Below are positions 1 through 7,223 of a DNA stretch of 10,012 nucleotides, one piece after another; the stretch's first letter is position 1, and the number at the start of each line of letters is the position of its first letter. Source of the DNA: DATMBL01 sp050735975 (GTDB lineage: Bacteria; Desulfobacterota; Binatia; UBA9968); contig JBOHVS010000259.1 of assembly GCA_050735975.1 (NCBI GenBank), positions 1-10,012 on the forward strand. Direction: 5' to 3'. Below the pieces are notes generated by a model that was given only the letters and a program-made list of their open reading frames with translations, was not told the DNA's origin and made no database searches. The translations under genes and the position numbers were made by a program.

Positions 1-1200
1 GCTGGCGCGTAATGCCACGAGATCGTCTTTGCTCATGCCAAGCTCGCCGCAATAGATTTCGTCGTTATGCTCCCCGATCAGCGGCGCTGTGCGTGTCACC
101 CGGCCAGGTGATTCACTGAACCTGGGCACGGGACCGAAATGCGCGTATTTGCCGATCGCAGGGTGTTCCAAGTCGATGAAGGTCTCGCGAACCTTTACCT
201 GCTCGCTGTTGATGAACTCACCGGCCGTATTGATGGGGGTGACGGCGATACGGCGCTTCTGGCCTTCTTCGTAGAGTTCTTCTTTTGTATAGCGTCTACA
301 AAATTCAGCGATCGCTCCCACTACGATATCTGGATGTTTGCGGCGATAGGCCATTTTTTCAAACTCCGGGCCGGAAATGGCGGGCGGGCGTCCCATCCAG
401 TCTACCAGCCGCCGCCATTGCTCGATAGGAATGATGAAGATGCGCGCGTAGCCGTTCTTCGTAGGATAGGGATCGTAAAGGTCAGTTTCCTCGCCTTTGC
501 GTGAAGCGCGCGAGGGCTTTACTCCTGTGTAGCCGTAGTTCGGAATAAAATATCCGGCGATGTGCGCGGCGCACTCGTGCATCGACACATCGATGTGTTG
601 CCCCTTGCCGCTTTCTAATCGATGATAGAGCGCAACGGCGATGCCAAACGCGCCGTAGGTCGATGCCATGCCGTACGCGATCTCTCCCGGAGGCTGCAAC
701 GGAGGTTCGCCGGGCTCGCCCGCCAAGTAAAGCAGGTTTCCCAGCGCCAGTCCGGCGATATCGGTCGCTTTGTAATCACGCCACGGACCTGTCTGACCGA
801 ACGGAGTGATCGAAGCTACGACGAGACCGGAGTTTCCGGCGCTCAACGCCTGATAACCGAGACCTAACCCATCGCGCCGCGCCGGACGGTAAGTTTCGAC
901 CAGCACGTCGGCTTTCCCCGCAAGCTCCAGAAGAATTGCGCGGCCTTCAGGCTTTGCGATATCGAGGGTAATGCCACGCTTGTTGGTATTGTAGTGAAGA
1001 AAATAGAGGCTCTTCTCGGGATGCGGCAGGTCGTCCTTAAAAGGAGGAATGCGCCGCGCTTCGTCGCCGGATGGCGGCTCGACTTTGATCACGTCGGCGC
1101 CCATATCCGCCAGGAGTTTCGTGCAATGCAAACCCAGCGGCCCGGCCAAATCCAACGCGCGGTAACCTGAGAGCGGGCCAGTGCCGTTTGAGTTTTCCAT
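1..1200 (-). CDS. CaiB/BaiF family III CoA-transferase, 3' end cut by window edge
   Basis: The minus strand is open from the ATG at 1200 to base 1: 400 codons with no stop, so only the last few residues are missing (the family is usually about 400 aa). Family III enzymes move CoA between carboxylic acids in the cytoplasm. The N-terminus reads LSGYRALDLAGPLG..TKLLADMGADVIKVEPP, the classic CaiB/BaiF opening. Further marks are NTNKRGITLD (about 73-80), ADVLVETYRP (about 97-106), SGKGQHIDVSMHE (about 197-209) and the C-terminal PLIGEHNDEIY (about 373-383). The nucleophilic Asp of the family lies in or just after the IDVS segment. Here Asp204 is present and position 209, often Asp in relatives, is Glu, so this could be a transferase with a shifted nucleophile or a racemase-like member. 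An AAAGGA Shine-Dalgarno (1212-1207) precedes the ATG. It diverges from the transporter operon, so its substrate may be the acid imported there (inference). Confidence 0.93.
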   Translation of the reverse strand, partial: MENSNGTGPLSGYRALDLAGPLGLHCTKLLADMGADVIKVEPPSGDEARRIPPFKDDLPHPEKSLYFLHYNTNKRGITLDIAKPEGRAILLELAGKADVLVETYRPARRDGLGLGYQALSAGNSGLVVASITPFGQTGPWRDYKATDIAGLALGNLLYLAGEPGEPPLQPPGEIAYGMASTYGAFGIAVALYHRLESGKGQHIDVSMHECAAHIAGYFIPNYGYTGVKPSRASRKGEETDLYDPYPTKNGYARIFIIPIEQWRRLVDWMGRPPAISGPEFEKMAYRRKHPDIVVGAIAEFCRRYTKEELYEEGQKRRIAVTPINTAGEFINSEQVKVRETFIDLEHPAIGKYAHFGPVPRFSESPGRVTRTAPLIGEHNDEIYCGELGMSKDDLVALRAS

Positions 1201-1206
1201 GACCAG

Positions 1207-1264
1207 TCCTTTGAGGAGATCGAGAGCTGCTTCGGGTTTTACTGGGATAAAGCTACGCTGTCAA
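1207..1264 (-). promoter_or_regulatory. Promoter and RBS of the CoA-transferase
   Basis: On the minus strand a perfect -35 TTGACA (1264-1259) is followed after 17 nt by TAAAAC (1241-1236; four of six match TATAAT). Transcription would start near 1229, giving a leader of about 29 nt that contains AAAGGA (1212-1207), six bases before the ATG. This is a sigma-70-type match read by eye and has no experimental support. Confidence 0.6.
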
Positions 1265-1422
1265 GTTCGGATCGTTGCCGACACCAAAAACTACGCTCTC
1301 GTTGCGCTGCTTCGTCTCGCGACAACCTGGTGATGAGGCGAGCCGCCGCGTGGTCGACGTTGAGTCCGCTCGTGGATCCTACGATGACCAGGGAACTTTC
1401 CCAATCGCGCGCAGGGTTTTGG

Positions 1423-1451
1423 TTTACAACTAAAAACAATCCTAGTAAATA
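1423..1451 (+). promoter_or_regulatory. Possible promoter of the transporter operon
   Basis: TTTACA (1423-1428, five of six to TTGACA) is separated by 17 nt from TAAATA (1446-1451), a poor -10 box, inside an A/T-rich patch that stands out from its surroundings. It points into the SBP1 gene. It is the best rightward candidate in the region, but the match is marginal. Confidence 0.35.
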
Positions 1452-1570
1452 TCGAACGGCCGGAGAGAACGGCGCTTGATTGCTCGGCAACTTTGACTTT
1501 GGAAGAGGTTCGGGCTAGTTACAAAAACATTAACGAGTTCGGAAACTACTCTGGAAAGCGATGGATTGAC

Positions 1571-2611
1571 ATGCTACACGGAAAAATTCGCATTGCTCCG
1601 ACCTGTTATCACGTGCTTCATCTCATTCCCGTGATGTCCGCCCACGAGATGAACTTTTTTTACGATGAAGGTCTTAAAGCCGAAGACGGGTCGCCGGGCT
1701 ATGAGATCCTTCGCGATTCCATGGTGCCTTTCGGACTTGAGAAGCTTGGGATCTCGCAGGCCATGAAAGAAAAATCCATTGATATCGCCCTTGATGTTCA
1801 GTCACGCACGGTCTTCTTTCAACGCGCGCGGGGCGCGGATCTGTATATCATCGCCGGCTGGCGGAATCAGCACTCCAACGTCTGGGTTGGCGCGCCTCAT
1901 ATCAAGTCGCTGCAAGACTTGAAGGGCAAGCGTGTCGGGATCAGCGACTTTAACAGCATTCGCCACTGGGCCATACAGATTCAGCTTAAAAAAGCCGGTT
2001 TGGATCTGGATAAGGACGTCGAGTGGGTGCGGGGAATGTTCCATCCGGTGCACCTGCCGGCGCTGAGGAGCGGCAGGGTTGATTCCATACCGTGCAAGCC
2101 GTGGGAGTGGGAGGAACTCAGAAAGGAAGGCTGCAATGCCCTCGTCAAGCCATCGGATCAGTATCCGAGTGGACGGCCTGAGAGAATCATTGCCGCGACC
2201 GGAAGGATTCTTGAAGAGCGCCCGGACCTGGTGAAGAGTTTCCTCAAGGCCATGATTCGAGCTTATTGGTTTGTCCGCGATATGCCGAAGAATTTCGAGT
2301 ACATCTATAACCTTGAGAAGAGGCTTCGGCTTCAGAGCCCCGATCCGGAGGAGCGAGGCGTGAAAATCTCCTGCGGCACTCCGATGGATTTGGAGGCTAT
2401 GCCGTTTCCACTCGACGGGCTCGCGACCGGCTTCGAAGACATGCTTTCAGAGGAGAAGAAGCTCGGGGAGCTGAACTACGAGGTTCCGGCGATCAAGGAC
2501 GTCTGCGCGCAGGATCTGTGCGCGGAAGCTTTTAAAGAATTGCGCCAGCGCAAAGAGCTCGAACCCGAGTATCAACGGGTGAAAGCCATCGCGGAGCGGT
2601 GGGGATATTGA
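1571..2611 (+). CDS. NMT1/THI5-like substrate-binding-fold protein (SBP1)
   Basis: The product is 346 aa from the ATG at 1571. The frame is also open upstream to a TTG at 1493. I prefer the ATG because similarity to the paralogue at 7224 begins exactly there (M-L-H/N-G-K-I/L-R-I-A-P-T-C-Y-H-V). No good Shine-Dalgarno is visible for either start; the nearest is GGAAAG about 12 nt before the ATG. The protein has a type II periplasmic-binding fold of the NMT1/THI5/SsuA kind: SLQDLKGKRVGISDFNS (about 113-129) is the typical hinge motif, and a second lobe contains PALRSGRVDSIP. There is no signal peptide, even in the 26-residue upstream extension, and no ABC permease or ATPase nearby. It may therefore act in the cytoplasm, or be enzyme-like as the related 4,5-dihydroxyphthalate decarboxylases are. 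The family assignment is solid; the ligand and role are unknown. Confidence 0.85.
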   Translation: MLHGKIRIAPTCYHVLHLIPVMSAHEMNFFYDEGLKAEDGSPGYEILRDSMVPFGLEKLGISQAMKEKSIDIALDVQSRTVFFQRARGADLYIIAGWRNQHSNVWVGAPHIKSLQDLKGKRVGISDFNSIRHWAIQIQLKKAGLDLDKDVEWVRGMFHPVHLPALRSGRVDSIPCKPWEWEELRKEGCNALVKPSDQYPSGRPERIIAATGRILEERPDLVKSFLKAMIRAYWFVRDMPKNFEYIYNLEKRLRLQSPDPEERGVKISCGTPMDLEAMPFPLDGLATGFEDMLSEEKKLGELNYEVPAIKDVCAQDLCAEAFKELRQRKELEPEYQRVKAIAERWGY

Positions 2612-2665
2612 AGGCGAAATACCGGATGAGAATAACCAGCACTTCACATCCATAACGCGACAACA

Positions 2666-2672
2666 AGGAGGT
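2666..2672 (+). promoter_or_regulatory. Shine-Dalgarno that fixes the tctC-like start
   Basis: AGGAGGT lies four bases upstream of the ATG at 2677. The in-frame GTG at 2671 overlaps this Shine-Dalgarno and so cannot be the start. Confidence 0.8.
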
Positions 2673-2676
2673 GGAA

Positions 2677-3726
2677 ATGAAAAATAACAAGCTGACGATT
2701 TGGGGAATCTTAATCTCGGTCCCGTTGCTTTTCAGTATGGCTTCGATCAACCCGCTGGCGGCGCAGACTTCGAAAGGGTTTTTTGCCGGCAAAACCATTA
2801 CGCTGCTTGTCGGCTCTTCGGCGGGGGGCGGGACCGACAACACCGCCCGGCTGATTGCCCGCCATATCGTGAAACACATTCCGGGCAATCCGCGAATTAA
2901 CGTAAGCAACATGGCCGGGGCAGGCGGAATGCGCGTCGCCAATCATCTTTACAATCGCGTTGAACCGGACGGCCTTACGTGGAGCACCATGAACACCGGG
3001 GCCCTTTTCGGCACCGCGACCGGCAATCCCGCGTTGAAGTTCGAGCTTGAGAAATTCATCTGGATAGGCCAGGCTTTGGATGAAGCCCAGGTTGTTTACG
3101 TGCGGTCCGCGACTCCCTACACGAGCTTCGAAGCGATCAAAAAAGCCAATAAAGAAGGAAAGCGGCCCAAGATGGGCGCGCAGGCGAAAAACCATAACAG
3201 CAATGTTGTCGTTAAAATCGTCGAACAAGTTCTGGATGTGGAATTTAACGTTGTTTACGGCTATCCGGGGACTCCCGAGATCATGCTCGACATCGAGCGT
3301 GGCGCTCTCGATGGCCGATCCCAAGGCACCGGATCCCTCTTGTCTACCAGGCGCAACTGGATTGACAGCGGCTTCATCAAATTCCTGGTCACGTCCAAGA
3401 ACACCCGAGACGAGCGCTTGCCGCAAGTGCCGAGCATCTCCGAGCTGGCTCCTTCGGGGAACAAGCCGCTGCTGAGCGCTTTATATTCCGTCCAAAATGT
3501 CGGCCGCTCTATCGTGATGCCTCCGAAGGTTCCCGCGGACAGGGTGAAGGTTCTGCGCGACGCGTTTGCGGCGATGACCAAGGACCCCGAATTCCTGAAG
3601 GAAGGCGACAAGCTGGGTTTGGAGATCGGGCTGGTCCGCGGCGACGAAATGAATCGCGACATCGAGGAGACCCTCAACGATAAAAAGCTGATGGCGCTTT
3701 ACAAAAAGATCCTTACGGCGCCGTGA
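2677..3726 (+). CDS. tctC: Bug/TctC-like solute-binding protein of a tripartite tricarboxylate transporter
   Basis: The product is 349 aa and is exported. Residues 1-29 form a Sec signal peptide: a Lys-rich start (KNNK), a hydrophobic core (IWGILISVPLLFSMA) and a cleavage region ending PLAAQ. The mature protein carries the Bug-family ligand loops TLLVGSSAGGGTDNTARLIA (about 42-61) and NMAGAGGMRVANHLY (about 78-92), then the domain-2 segment YGYPGTPEIMLDIERGALDG. The HIPGNPRI spacer places it in a TctC subgroup that differs from the classical PGGPTDIVAR type. It should capture a carboxylate in the periplasm and deliver it to TctA/TctB. The gene lies 65 bp after SBP1 and 16 bp before tctA, in an operon-like order. 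The ligand cannot be told from sequence. Confidence 0.9.
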   Translation: MKNNKLTIWGILISVPLLFSMASINPLAAQTSKGFFAGKTITLLVGSSAGGGTDNTARLIARHIVKHIPGNPRINVSNMAGAGGMRVANHLYNRVEPDGLTWSTMNTGALFGTATGNPALKFELEKFIWIGQALDEAQVVYVRSATPYTSFEAIKKANKEGKRPKMGAQAKNHNSNVVVKIVEQVLDVEFNVVYGYPGTPEIMLDIERGALDGRSQGTGSLLSTRRNWIDSGFIKFLVTSKNTRDERLPQVPSISELAPSGNKPLLSALYSVQNVGRSIVMPPKVPADRVKVLRDAFAAMTKDPEFLKEGDKLGLEIGLVRGDEMNRDIEETLNDKKLMALYKKILTAP

Positions 3727-3742
3727 TCGATCGCGCTCCTAG

Positions 3743-5224
3743 ATGATTGAAGCGATCCAGACGGCCTCGGGTGAAATCTTTACTGTGGGCCGGCTCAGTT
3801 GGCTCCTCTGCGGCGTTCTCCTGGGAATGCTGATCGGAGTGATTCCGGGACTCAGCGGCCGGGTTGGCCTGGCCATCCTTCTTCCCTTTGTGGTCAAGAT
3901 GGATCCCGCCAGCGCTTTGGTATTGATCGTTGGGATCCACGCGATCACCAACACCTCCGACACGATTCCGGCGGTGCTCTTTGGCGTTCCCGGCACCACC
4001 GGCGCCACGGCGACGATTATGGATGGCCATCCGATGGCGAAAAACGGCGAAGTGGAGCGCGCCTTCGGCGCCGCCTTTGTATCGTCCGCGGTTGGCGGAC
4101 TGATCGGCGCATTTACCGTTCTGGCGACTATTCCCATCCTTCGACCGTTAATCCTCACGTTCGGCAATGCCGAGTTTTTCATGACGGCAATTCTCGCCAT
4201 TGTCATGATCGCGGTCCTCACCGGCGGCGCTCCATTAAAAGGCTTGATCGCCGGCGCCATAGGTTTGTTGATCGGCATGATCGGCGATGCGCCGCAGACG
4301 GCCGATCAGCGATGGACCTTTGGCCTGCTTTATCTCTGGGATGGCGTGCCCCTGGTCCCTGTCGCCCTGGGGCTGTTCGCCATTCCCGAGATTATCGATA
4401 TGACGCTCGGGGGAAGCAAAATCGCCCCCGAGGCCGCCAAGTCCAGCAGGTCAACAAGGTGGCAGGGAGTCAGAGACGTTTTCGAAAACCGGTGGTTGGT
4501 GCTTCGTTCCAGCTTGTTAGGAACTTGGATCGGTATTTTGCCCGGCATGGGCAGTACAACGGCGATCTGGCTCGCTTATGGTCACGCGGTTCAAACAAGC
4601 AAGGGGAAGGAGAAGTTTGCTAAAGGAGACGTGCGCGGAGTGATCGCGCCTGAAGCGGCCAATAACGCCAGCGACGCAGGGGATTTCGTTCTCACTTTGG
4701 CGTTTGGCGTCCCGGGTAGCACGACGATGGCCTTGATCCTGGCCGCATTACTTCTCTTGGGTTTAACGCCCGGTCCTAAAATGCTCACGGATCATCTCGA
4801 CCTGACCTTAGTCATCGTCTGGAGTCTGGTGCTGGCTAATATCATCGCCACGGGGCTGTGTTTCGCGTTTGCCAATCAGCTGGCGCGCATCACCAAACTC
4901 CCGGTGCACTATCTCTTCCCTTTGCTGATAGTGGTGATTTTCGTGGCCGCTTATCAGACCACCGCCGATTGGGGTGACCTTATAGCGTTGCTCGGATTTT
5001 CCCTGCTTGGTCTTTCCATGAAACGATTGGGCTGGCCGCGACCCCCGCTCATTGTAGGAATCGTGCTGCAACGGCTTGCCGAGACCTATTTCTTTCTGAC
5101 AACGAAACTGTATGGAGCTTCGTGGGTGACTCGTCCATTGGTTATCTTTTTGTTCCTTCTCATACTGGCAAGCATTGGTCACGCTATCTGGCGCCGTCTT
5201 CGGATTGAAGCAAAACATGAATGA
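3743..5224 (+). CDS. tctA: TctA large membrane subunit of the tripartite tricarboxylate transporter
   Basis: The product is 493 aa, the usual TctA length, and very hydrophobic with about 10-12 membrane segments. It shows the duplicated TctA motifs: GVIPGLSG (32-39) with FGVPGTTGATATIMDGHP (80-97) in the first half, and GILPGMGSTTA (264-274) with PEAANNASDAG (303-313) and FGVPGSTTMA (321-330) in the second. TctA is the transport channel of the inner membrane and couples solute uptake to an ion gradient. No clear Shine-Dalgarno precedes the ATG at 3743, which is 16 bp after the tctC-like stop, so translational coupling is likely. The gene overlaps tctB at its 3' end. Confidence 0.95.
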   Translation: MIEAIQTASGEIFTVGRLSWLLCGVLLGMLIGVIPGLSGRVGLAILLPFVVKMDPASALVLIVGIHAITNTSDTIPAVLFGVPGTTGATATIMDGHPMAKNGEVERAFGAAFVSSAVGGLIGAFTVLATIPILRPLILTFGNAEFFMTAILAIVMIAVLTGGAPLKGLIAGAIGLLIGMIGDAPQTADQRWTFGLLYLWDGVPLVPVALGLFAIPEIIDMTLGGSKIAPEAAKSSRSTRWQGVRDVFENRWLVLRSSLLGTWIGILPGMGSTTAIWLAYGHAVQTSKGKEKFAKGDVRGVIAPEAANNASDAGDFVLTLAFGVPGSTTMALILAALLLLGLTPGPKMLTDHLDLTLVIVWSLVLANIIATGLCFAFANQLARITKLPVHYLFPLLIVVIFVAAYQTTADWGDLIALLGFSLLGLSMKRLGWPRPPLIVGIVLQRLAETYFFLTTKLYGASWVTRPLVIFLFLLILASIGHAIWRRLRIEAKHE

Positions 5225-5732
5225 CCATCAAGAGCATTCGAAACTAAATCCTTCCTTTTGGCTTTCTCTGTGTTTCTTGGCTGTCATTGCCGCCGGCGTC
5301 GTTACAGCCGCTCGCTGGCGTTGGGACACGCGGCTTTTTCCATGGGCGGTCGGAGTCCCTGCCTTGATTTTGGCGCTGTGGCAACTCGTGTCGGATTTCA
5401 AGGGCGCCAAATCTGGGACCGGGGCGGGAAGAGAAGCTTACACCGGAATCATGGATGTTCCTGTCGATACCAACGTTCCTCGAGACGGCATGGCGCCGCG
5501 TACGATCAACGCGATGGCATGGATCGCCGGCTTCGTGTTCGGCATATGGTTGCTGGGTTTTCTCCTCACGATCCCGATTTTTGTGTTTCTCTATTTGAAA
5601 ACAGAAGCCCAGGCGGCTAACTCCACGGCGCTCGTGTTGTCCGGATGCACGGTCTTATTCATCTGGGGAGTGTTCGACTCGCTGATGAATCTAGCTTGGC
5701 CGGAAGCGGCGCTTTTTTCCTTGATCCGTTAG
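5217..5732 (+). CDS. tctB: TctB small membrane subunit (DUF1468 type)
   Basis: The product is 171 aa with four predicted membrane helices (about 13-30, 36-54, 95-118 and 126-148), a polar loop between helices 2 and 3, and a short cytoplasmic tail. This is the typical size and layout of TctB. The start is the ATG at 5217, which overlaps the tctA stop by 8 bp. An open frame extends upstream to 5175, but that part lies inside tctA and is not needed. TctB works with TctA in the inner membrane. Sequence conservation in this family is low, so the call rests on size, helix pattern and position after tctA. Confidence 0.88.
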   Translation: MNDHQEHSKLNPSFWLSLCFLAVIAAGVVTAARWRWDTRLFPWAVGVPALILALWQLVSDFKGAKSGTGAGREAYTGIMDVPVDTNVPRDGMAPRTINAMAWIAGFVFGIWLLGFLLTIPIFVFLYLKTEAQAANSTALVLSGCTVLFIWGVFDSLMNLAWPEAALFSLIR

Positions 5733-5743
5733 AAATTGTCGTT

Positions 5744-7195
5744 ATGAAATCTCTCGCAATTCTCATCGATTTCGGCAGCACCTACACTAAAGTTACCGCG
5801 GTCGAGCTTGCCAAGTCTCAGGTGATCGGTAGAAGTCAGGCGCCTTCGACGGTCCTGACGGATGTGCGCGACGGCCTCTTGCGCGCGCTGCTAAGTTTAC
5901 ACGAGCGGTTTCATCTGTTTCTCCGCCCTCCCACCGATCTCGAGATTCTGCTGGATCAGGTAGTGCTGGCTTCGAGCAGCGCGGCGGGTGGTCTGCGAAT
6001 GGCGGTGATTGGACTGGTTCCCGGTTTGACGGTTCAGGCCGCGACTCAGGCCGCTCTGGGAGCCGGGGCGAAAGTGGTCGGATCGACGGGCTTCAAACTG
6101 GAAGACAAAGCGATGCAAGAGATTGCGAGCCTGCGCCCCGACATGGTGCTCCTCACGGGCGGCACGGATGGCGGAGACTCGGCGACCATTCTGCACAATG
6201 CATGTTTGCTGGCACGCTCTTCTTTGCGTATTCCTGTTGTCGTGGCAGGGAATTCCGCGGTCGCCGGCAAAGTTTGCAGAATCTTGACAGATGCGGGCAA
6301 AGAAGCGCGGCGAGCGGAGAATGTGATGCCTCGGCCCGGCGAGCTTGCCGTGGAATCGGCCCGGGAAGAGATACGCAGGTTATTCATTGAGAGGATCACC
6401 CAAGCAAAGGGGCTCGATAAAATCCGCGAGATCGTTCCGGTGGTTCTGCCGACTCCAATGGCGGTGCTCCAAGGCGTCCTGCTCGGCGCGCAAGGCCACG
6501 ATGATGTGCAAGGTTGGGGGGATATGCTGGTGGTTGATGTTGGTGGCGCCACGACCGACGTTCACTCAATCGGTTTTGGTCATCCTTCCGGGGAAAATAC
6601 CATTGTCCAAGGTTTATCCGAGCCTTTTGCCAAACGAACGGTGGAAGGGGATTTGGGCATCCGCTATAACGCCGGTACGCTGTTGAGCCGGGCCGGCGCT
6701 GACTATCTTAAGAAAAGCCTAAGCAGAAGCTTTCCGGAGCACGCCGTTTCGAGCGAAGATATCTTGGACTATATCGCAGAGATCAGCCGGGAGACCGATC
6801 GAGTCCCGCAGAAAGCGTGGCACTCGGCGGTTGACGCTCTGCTGTCCCGCGTTGCGGTCGACATTGCCGTGGAGCGTCACGTGGGAAAGCGAGAACGGAT
6901 TTTAATGCGCGAGGGCGAGGCGTGGGTGCACTATGGGAAGGATTTGCGGGAAACGGGCAAGCTGGTGGGAACAGGCGGGGTGTTTATTCACAATCCTTAC
7001 GCTTCCTTAATTCTTCATAAGGGCGGCGACGGTAATGCTCGCTTCGATATCCTACGTCCGAAGAATCCGGAGATCTTCATAGACTCGTCCTATTTACTCT
7101 ACGCCGTCGGTTTGCTCGCGGAAAGCCACCCCGCTGTAGCGGCGCGCATCTTTAATCAGCATATGAGACCCTTGAGCCTCCACGTAGGCGATTGA
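5744..7195 (+). CDS. glmL: GlmL/MutL-family ASKHA ATPase (glutamate mutase accessory-type protein)
   Basis: The product is 483 aa from the ATG at 5744, 11 bp after tctB; the frame is open further upstream but there it overlaps tctB. The ASKHA nucleotide-binding motifs are phosphate 1 IDFGSTYTKVTA (8-19), phosphate 2 VVDVGGATTDVHS (263-275) and adenosine-type VGTGGVF (408-414). Marks specific to the GlmL family are SSSAAGGLRMAVIGLVPGLT (77-96), MVLLTGGTDGGD (134-145), RTVEGDLGIRYNA (298-310) and PKNPEIFIDSSYLLYAVGLL (439-458). Known GlmL proteins accompany the B12-dependent glutamate mutase GlmES, probably as a reactivation factor. No mutase subunit is in this window and the neighbours are transporter genes, so its role here is open. 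It may regulate or activate a CoA- or B12-enzyme, or be needed for transport (inference). Family assignment is confident; function is not. Confidence 0.87.
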   Translation: MKSLAILIDFGSTYTKVTAVELAKSQVIGRSQAPSTVLTDVRDGLLRALLSLHERFHLFLRPPTDLEILLDQVVLASSSAAGGLRMAVIGLVPGLTVQAATQAALGAGAKVVGSTGFKLEDKAMQEIASLRPDMVLLTGGTDGGDSATILHNACLLARSSLRIPVVVAGNSAVAGKVCRILTDAGKEARRAENVMPRPGELAVESAREEIRRLFIERITQAKGLDKIREIVPVVLPTPMAVLQGVLLGAQGHDDVQGWGDMLVVDVGGATTDVHSIGFGHPSGENTIVQGLSEPFAKRTVEGDLGIRYNAGTLLSRAGADYLKKSLSRSFPEHAVSSEDILDYIAEISRETDRVPQKAWHSAVDALLSRVAVDIAVERHVGKRERILMREGEAWVHYGKDLRETGKLVGTGGVFIHNPYASLILHKGGDGNARFDILRPKNPEIFIDSSYLLYAVGLLAESHPAVAARIFNQHMRPLSLHVGD

Positions 7196-7210
7196 TTATA
7201 CTCTTTCATT

Positions 7211-7217
7211 GGGAGGG
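7211..7217 (+). promoter_or_regulatory. Shine-Dalgarno that fixes the SBP2 start
   Basis: GGGAGGG lies six bases before the ATG at 7224. The in-frame TTG at 7209 overlaps it and is rejected as a start. Confidence 0.75.
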
Positions 7218-7223
7218 ATCGCG

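Larger units (their letters stand above)
1201..1570. other. Divergent intergenic region
   Basis: About 370 bp lie between the CoA-transferase and the most likely start of SBP1. The region holds the leftward promoter at 1264-1236 and a weaker rightward candidate at 1423-1451. A minus-strand open frame of 83 codons (1490-1239) crosses it. It has no Shine-Dalgarno, covers both promoters and resembles no family I know, so it is not called as a gene. The stretch 1280-1330 has a GTTGCGCT..CTCGCG composition faintly like the repeat at 9617-9763, but I cannot show a full copy. Confidence 0.6.

Noticed and set aside
1239..1490. Minus-strand open frame of 83 codons in the divergent intergenic region
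   Set aside because: It has no Shine-Dalgarno, covers both promoter candidates, and its translation shows no recognisable family features.
1493..1570. N-terminal extension of SBP1 from the TTG at 1493
   Set aside because: It does not align with the paralogue, which starts at the equivalent of the ATG at 1571. It has no Shine-Dalgarno and no signal-peptide character.
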